Assembly: GCA_017547125.1 (NCBI GenBank)
Contig: JAFYQL010000171.1
Span: forward strand, 1 to 7,486
Origin: Bacillota bacterium
GTDB taxonomy: Bacteria; Bacillota; Clostridia; Lachnospirales; Anaerotignaceae
Reading direction: 5' to 3'
DNA length: 7,486 nucleotides
Under the pieces are notes generated by a model, which was given only the letters and a program-made list of their open reading frames with translations, was not told the DNA's origin and searched no databases. Made by a program: the position numbers and the translations under genes. Position 1 is the stretch's first letter. Every line of letters begins with the position of its first letter. This document shows, one piece after another, positions 5,565-7,486 of this stretch.

Positions 5565-5864
5565 ATGAGCAAATTTACAAACAAAGTAAGATTTTTTGCT
5601 TACACACTCGATTGTCGTGAAATAGCATTATTAAAAATCACATCAATATGTCTTGGCACACTTATAGGTTTAGGTGTTGCAGTAAGAAAGAAAACAATTG
5701 CCGCAATCATTGCATCATTTGGTTTCGTTGCTGCTGCTCTTCCTCTTATTGATCGTTTTGTTGCAGAATACAACACATACGATGACGAAATCTTCGATGA
5801 AGATTATGAAGAAGACGAGCCTGAAGAAATGTTTGACGAAGAATGTTTTGAAACAATAGGATAA
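5565..5864 (+). CDS. Small two-helix membrane protein with acidic C-terminal tail
   Basis: A 99-residue protein starting at ATG 5565, 8 bases after a full AGGAGG. The frame is open upstream to 5463, but that part lies inside the HD gene and lacks a ribosome binding site. Two membrane segments are visible, about residues 20-40 (IALLKITSICLGTLIGLGVAV) and 44-62, joined by the tight basic turn RKK, predicting a hairpin. A strikingly acidic tail follows (70-96), with about 16 Asp/Glu in 27 residues (for example DDEIFDEDYEEDEPEE). The basic loop and acidic tail suggest a helical hairpin with tail and loop on opposite sides or an N-in/C-in arrangement; I cannot decide the topology. I do not recognise a family. 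It probably shares a transcript with the HD hydrolase and ends at a strong terminator. Confidence 0.8.
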   Translation: MSKFTNKVRFFAYTLDCREIALLKITSICLGTLIGLGVAVRKKTIAAIIASFGFVAAALPLIDRFVAEYNTYDDEIFDEDYEEDEPEEMFDEECFETIG

Positions 5865-5870
5865 TTCTAA

Positions 5871-5910
5871 AAAAGCACTTGGGAAACCCCAAGTGCTTTT
5901 GTCTTTTAAA
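5871..5910. terminator. Bidirectional terminator between convergent genes
   Basis: A perfect 13-bp stem, AAAAGCACTTGGG (5871-5883) with CCCAAGTGCTTTT (5888-5900), closes on the loop AAAC. Plus-strand transcripts run into TTTTGTCTTTT; minus-strand transcripts leave through a T6 run. It serves both the small membrane protein gene (stop 5864) and the dehydrogenase gene (stop at 5906), whose stop region it almost touches. Confidence 0.92.
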
Positions 5911-7000
5911 AATCAATTTTTCCAAGATATTTTTCCATATCCACGCCAAACTCATCGCAGATAGTTTTCATTTCTTCAAGAGTCTTGCTGTTTACAGGTA
6001 TACCTTCTTCAAGGCGTTTTTCGTATGCTTCAACTTCTTTTTCGCCGTGAGTATAAATTCTTGTCTGTCCAACTGCCTTTGGTGACTGGCGAAGTTCTTC
6101 AAGGTATGCGCTGAAGTGTGCCTTGATTTCTTCAGGATTGCCAAAAAGATTTGGATTGATAGCAACAAATCCGTGGCATGTGCCGCCTGTGCTACCAATA
6201 TTTGTGTAGTTTGATGTAAGGCCAAGTGAAAGAATTGAAGAAAAAATTTCTGCAACCATACCGTAGCCATAACCCTTGTGGCTGCCTGTAAGTTCTTCGT
6301 TGCCGCCAAGCGGAAGAATACCGCCGCCGCGTTTTTCATTTATGCTCTGAAGCACTTCGTTTGCATCTGAACAAGGTGTGCCTTCTGCATTTATTGTCCA
6401 GCCGTCAGGAAGTGGTGAACCTTTTTTGTTATACACTTCAACCTTGCCTCTTGTTACAACTGTTGTTGATGCATCAAAAAGGAAATCGTATGGTTCTGCA
6501 GGCATAGCTATTGCAATAGGGTTTGTGCCTATCATAGGCATTCTGCCAAATGTAGGAACCATAATTGCTTCACTATTTGTTGTTGACATACCGATAAGAC
6601 CTTCCTTGCAGGCCATTTTTGCATAATATCCGGCAATACCATAGTGGTTTGAGTTCCTTACTGTAACAAAGCCCGCGCCATTTTTCTTAGCTTTTTCAAT
6701 AGCAAGATTCATTGCGTAGTGGCCTACAAGCTGACCCATACCGGCATTGTTATCGATAACGGCACTGATAGGTGTTTCGTGAACAACTTCCCATTTTGTG
6801 CCCATGTGAAGACGACCATTTTTCATAGTGTTGTAGTATCTTACCATTCTCTGAACACCGTGAGATTCAATGCCGTACATATCACTTGTAAGAAGTACAT
6901 CTGTGATAATTGCGCTTTCGTCTGCTGTAAAACCCATTTTTTCAAATACTTCAAGGCTTAATGCCTTAATGTTTTCATAGTGTATATTAAAATATGCCAT
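5906..7000 (-). CDS. LDH2/MDH2-family NAD(P)-dependent 2-hydroxyacid dehydrogenase
   Basis: A 364-residue soluble oxidoreductase of the type-2 malate/L-lactate dehydrogenase family, which is unrelated to classical Rossmann-fold LDH/MDH. Members reduce 2-keto acids or cyclic imino acids with NAD(P)H (malate, ureidoglycolate, sulfolactate, 2,3-diketogulonate, delta1-pyrroline-2-carboxylate). Family motifs are D40-MYGIESHGV with H47, VRNSNHYGIAGYYA (114-127, catalytic H119), GTNPIAIAMPA (158-168), D176 and GSHKGYG (239-245, K242). The C-terminal region VEAYEKRLEEGIPVNSKTLEE is also typical. Length is normal and complete. The start ATG 7000 follows GGAGG by 8 bases. A promoter lies in the 101-base gap after the putP terminator, so it can be transcribed on its own. 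The substrate cannot be read from the sequence; the putP neighbour makes an imino-acid or proline-linked role worth considering alongside malate. Confidence 0.88.
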   Translation of the reverse strand: MAYFNIHYENIKALSLEVFEKMGFTADESAIITDVLLTSDMYGIESHGVQRMVRYYNTMKNGRLHMGTKWEVVHETPISAVIDNNAGMGQLVGHYAMNLAIEKAKKNGAGFVTVRNSNHYGIAGYYAKMACKEGLIGMSTTNSEAIMVPTFGRMPMIGTNPIAIAMPAEPYDFLFDASTTVVTRGKVEVYNKKGSPLPDGWTINAEGTPCSDANEVLQSINEKRGGGILPLGGNEELTGSHKGYGYGMVAEIFSSILSLGLTSNYTNIGSTGGTCHGFVAINPNLFGNPEEIKAHFSAYLEELRQSPKAVGQTRIYTHGEKEVEAYEKRLEEGIPVNSKTLEEMKTICDEFGVDMEKYLGKIDF

Positions 7001-7031
7001 ATTTTTATCCTCCGAAAATTTTTATAAATTC

Positions 7032-7060
7032 ATTCTAAAATCAAACGAATAAAAATGCAA
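7032..7060 (-). promoter_or_regulatory. Promoter of the dehydrogenase gene
   Basis: On the minus strand TTGCAT (7060-7055) and TAGAAT (7037-7032, 5 of 6 to TATAAT) are separated by exactly 17 bases. It sits between the putP terminator and the dehydrogenase ribosome binding site, predicting a leader of about 25 bases. Confidence 0.5.
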
Positions 7061-7061
7061 T

Positions 7062-7095
7062 AGAAATAAAAAAGAGCAGGTTTAAAACCTGCTCT
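7062..7095 (-). terminator. Rho-independent terminator of putP
   Basis: AGAGCAGG (7073-7080) and CCTGCTCT (7088-7095) form an 8-bp stem, extendable through the TTT/AAA centre. On the minus strand it is followed by T6-A-T3. It begins 6 bases after the putP stop and should separate putP from the dehydrogenase gene downstream. Confidence 0.9.
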
Positions 7096-7101
7096 AAATT
7101 T

Positions 7102-7486
7102 TTATGCTTCGCTGTTAACTGCTTCATCAAAGAGTTTCTTAACATCTTCGTCTGGTTCTTTTGTGCAAAGTGTAACTGCTACTGCACCAATGAAACCTGC
7201 AACGAAACCTGGGAAAAGTTCGTAAATACCTGTTGATGAAAGGAATGTGAACCAAGCCATGTCAGCAACTGCACCAACTACGATACCGGCAACTGCACCA
7301 ATGTAGTTGAAACGTTTCCAGAAAAGGCTGAGTAAGATTGTTGGACCAAATGCTGCACCAAATACACCCCATGCATTTGATACAAGAGCCATAATTGAGC
7401 CTGCGTTTGGATTTGCAGCTATGAAAAGAGCTACAAGTGCAACGCCAAGAACTACGAAACGGCCTGCCCATAAAAGTTCTTTGTCA
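7102..7486 (-). CDS. putP: Sodium/proline symporter PutP, C-terminal part (5' end outside window)
   Basis: The frame is open from the right edge (first complete codon at 7485) to TAA at 7104-7102, giving 127 C-terminal residues of a sodium:solute symporter (SSS family). PutP couples Na+ entry to L-proline uptake across the cytoplasmic membrane. About four membrane segments are visible: WAGRFVVLGVALVALFIAA, the region around WGVFGAAFGPTILLSLFW, AVAGIVVGAVADMAWFTF and the region around LFPGFVAGFIGAVAVTLC. The sequence ANPNAGSI..LVSNAWGVFGAAFGP and ..GIYELFPGF closely follows what I recall of the E. coli PutP C-terminus (LVSYAWAGFGAAFGP, GLYEIIPGF). An acidic cytoplasmic tail ends the protein. 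A terminator follows immediately. A related SSS member with a different substrate remains possible since the substrate-binding half is not in view. Confidence 0.88.
   Translation of the reverse strand, partial: DKELLWAGRFVVLGVALVALFIAANPNAGSIMALVSNAWGVFGAAFGPTILLSLFWKRFNYIGAVAGIVVGAVADMAWFTFLSSTGIYELFPGFVAGFIGAVAVTLCTKEPDEDVKKLFDEAVNSEA

Overview
The window reads as a piece of chromosome from a low-to-moderate GC Clostridia-type Firmicute, possibly a gut Oscillospiraceae/Ruminococcaceae relative. The order yhbY-nadD-yqeK-rsfS, a YabR-like S1 protein, near-consensus GGAGG ribosome binding sites and U-tailed hairpin terminators all fit that group. Assignment below class level is a guess. I see no transposase, integrase, tRNA, rRNA, CRISPR array or phage gene. 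Coding density is high and no stretch over 300 bases lacks a gene.

Layout. (1) 1-2245, minus strand: rlmD (23S rRNA uracil methyltransferase), then a CrtO-like membrane acyltransferase whose start codon directly abuts the rlmD stop, then the first 76 residues of an unrecognised protein running off the left edge. (2) 2246-2383: divergent intergenic region with a good sigma-A-type promoter for the plus-strand gene. (3) 2384-2842, plus: YabR-like S1-domain RNA-binding protein. It is separated from the convergent next operon by two back-to-back hairpin terminators. (4) 2920-4794, minus: the tightly coupled operon yhbY-nadD-yqeK-rsfS (ribosome assembly, NAD synthesis, Ap4A hydrolysis, ribosome silencing). 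(5) 4795-4981: divergent control region with an excellent extended -10 promoter and an inverted repeat at the expected transcription start. (6) 4982-5864, plus: an HD-domain phosphohydrolase followed 28 bases later by a small two-helix membrane protein with a very acidic tail, closed by a 13-bp bidirectional terminator. (7) 5906-7486, minus: an LDH2/MDH2-family dehydrogenase with its own promoter, preceded by the 3' end of putP (sodium/proline symporter), which has its own terminator.

The left two thirds carries mostly translation and nucleotide housekeeping: RlmD modifies 23S rRNA, YhbY and the S1 protein bind RNA, RsfS blocks subunit joining, NadD makes NAD and YqeK removes Ap4A. Within the yhbY operon, and at the rlmD/acyltransferase junction, ribosome binding sites sit in or across the 3' end of the preceding gene, which implies translational coupling. 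Two start codons there are better placed internally than the longest reading frame suggests: yqeK at 3831 and nadD at a TTG at 4479.

I did not find convincing evidence for an undescribed system. The least explained items are the HD hydrolase/acidic membrane protein pair, the CrtO-like acyltransferase coupled to rlmD, and two small palindromic elements at the starts of plus-strand transcription units.
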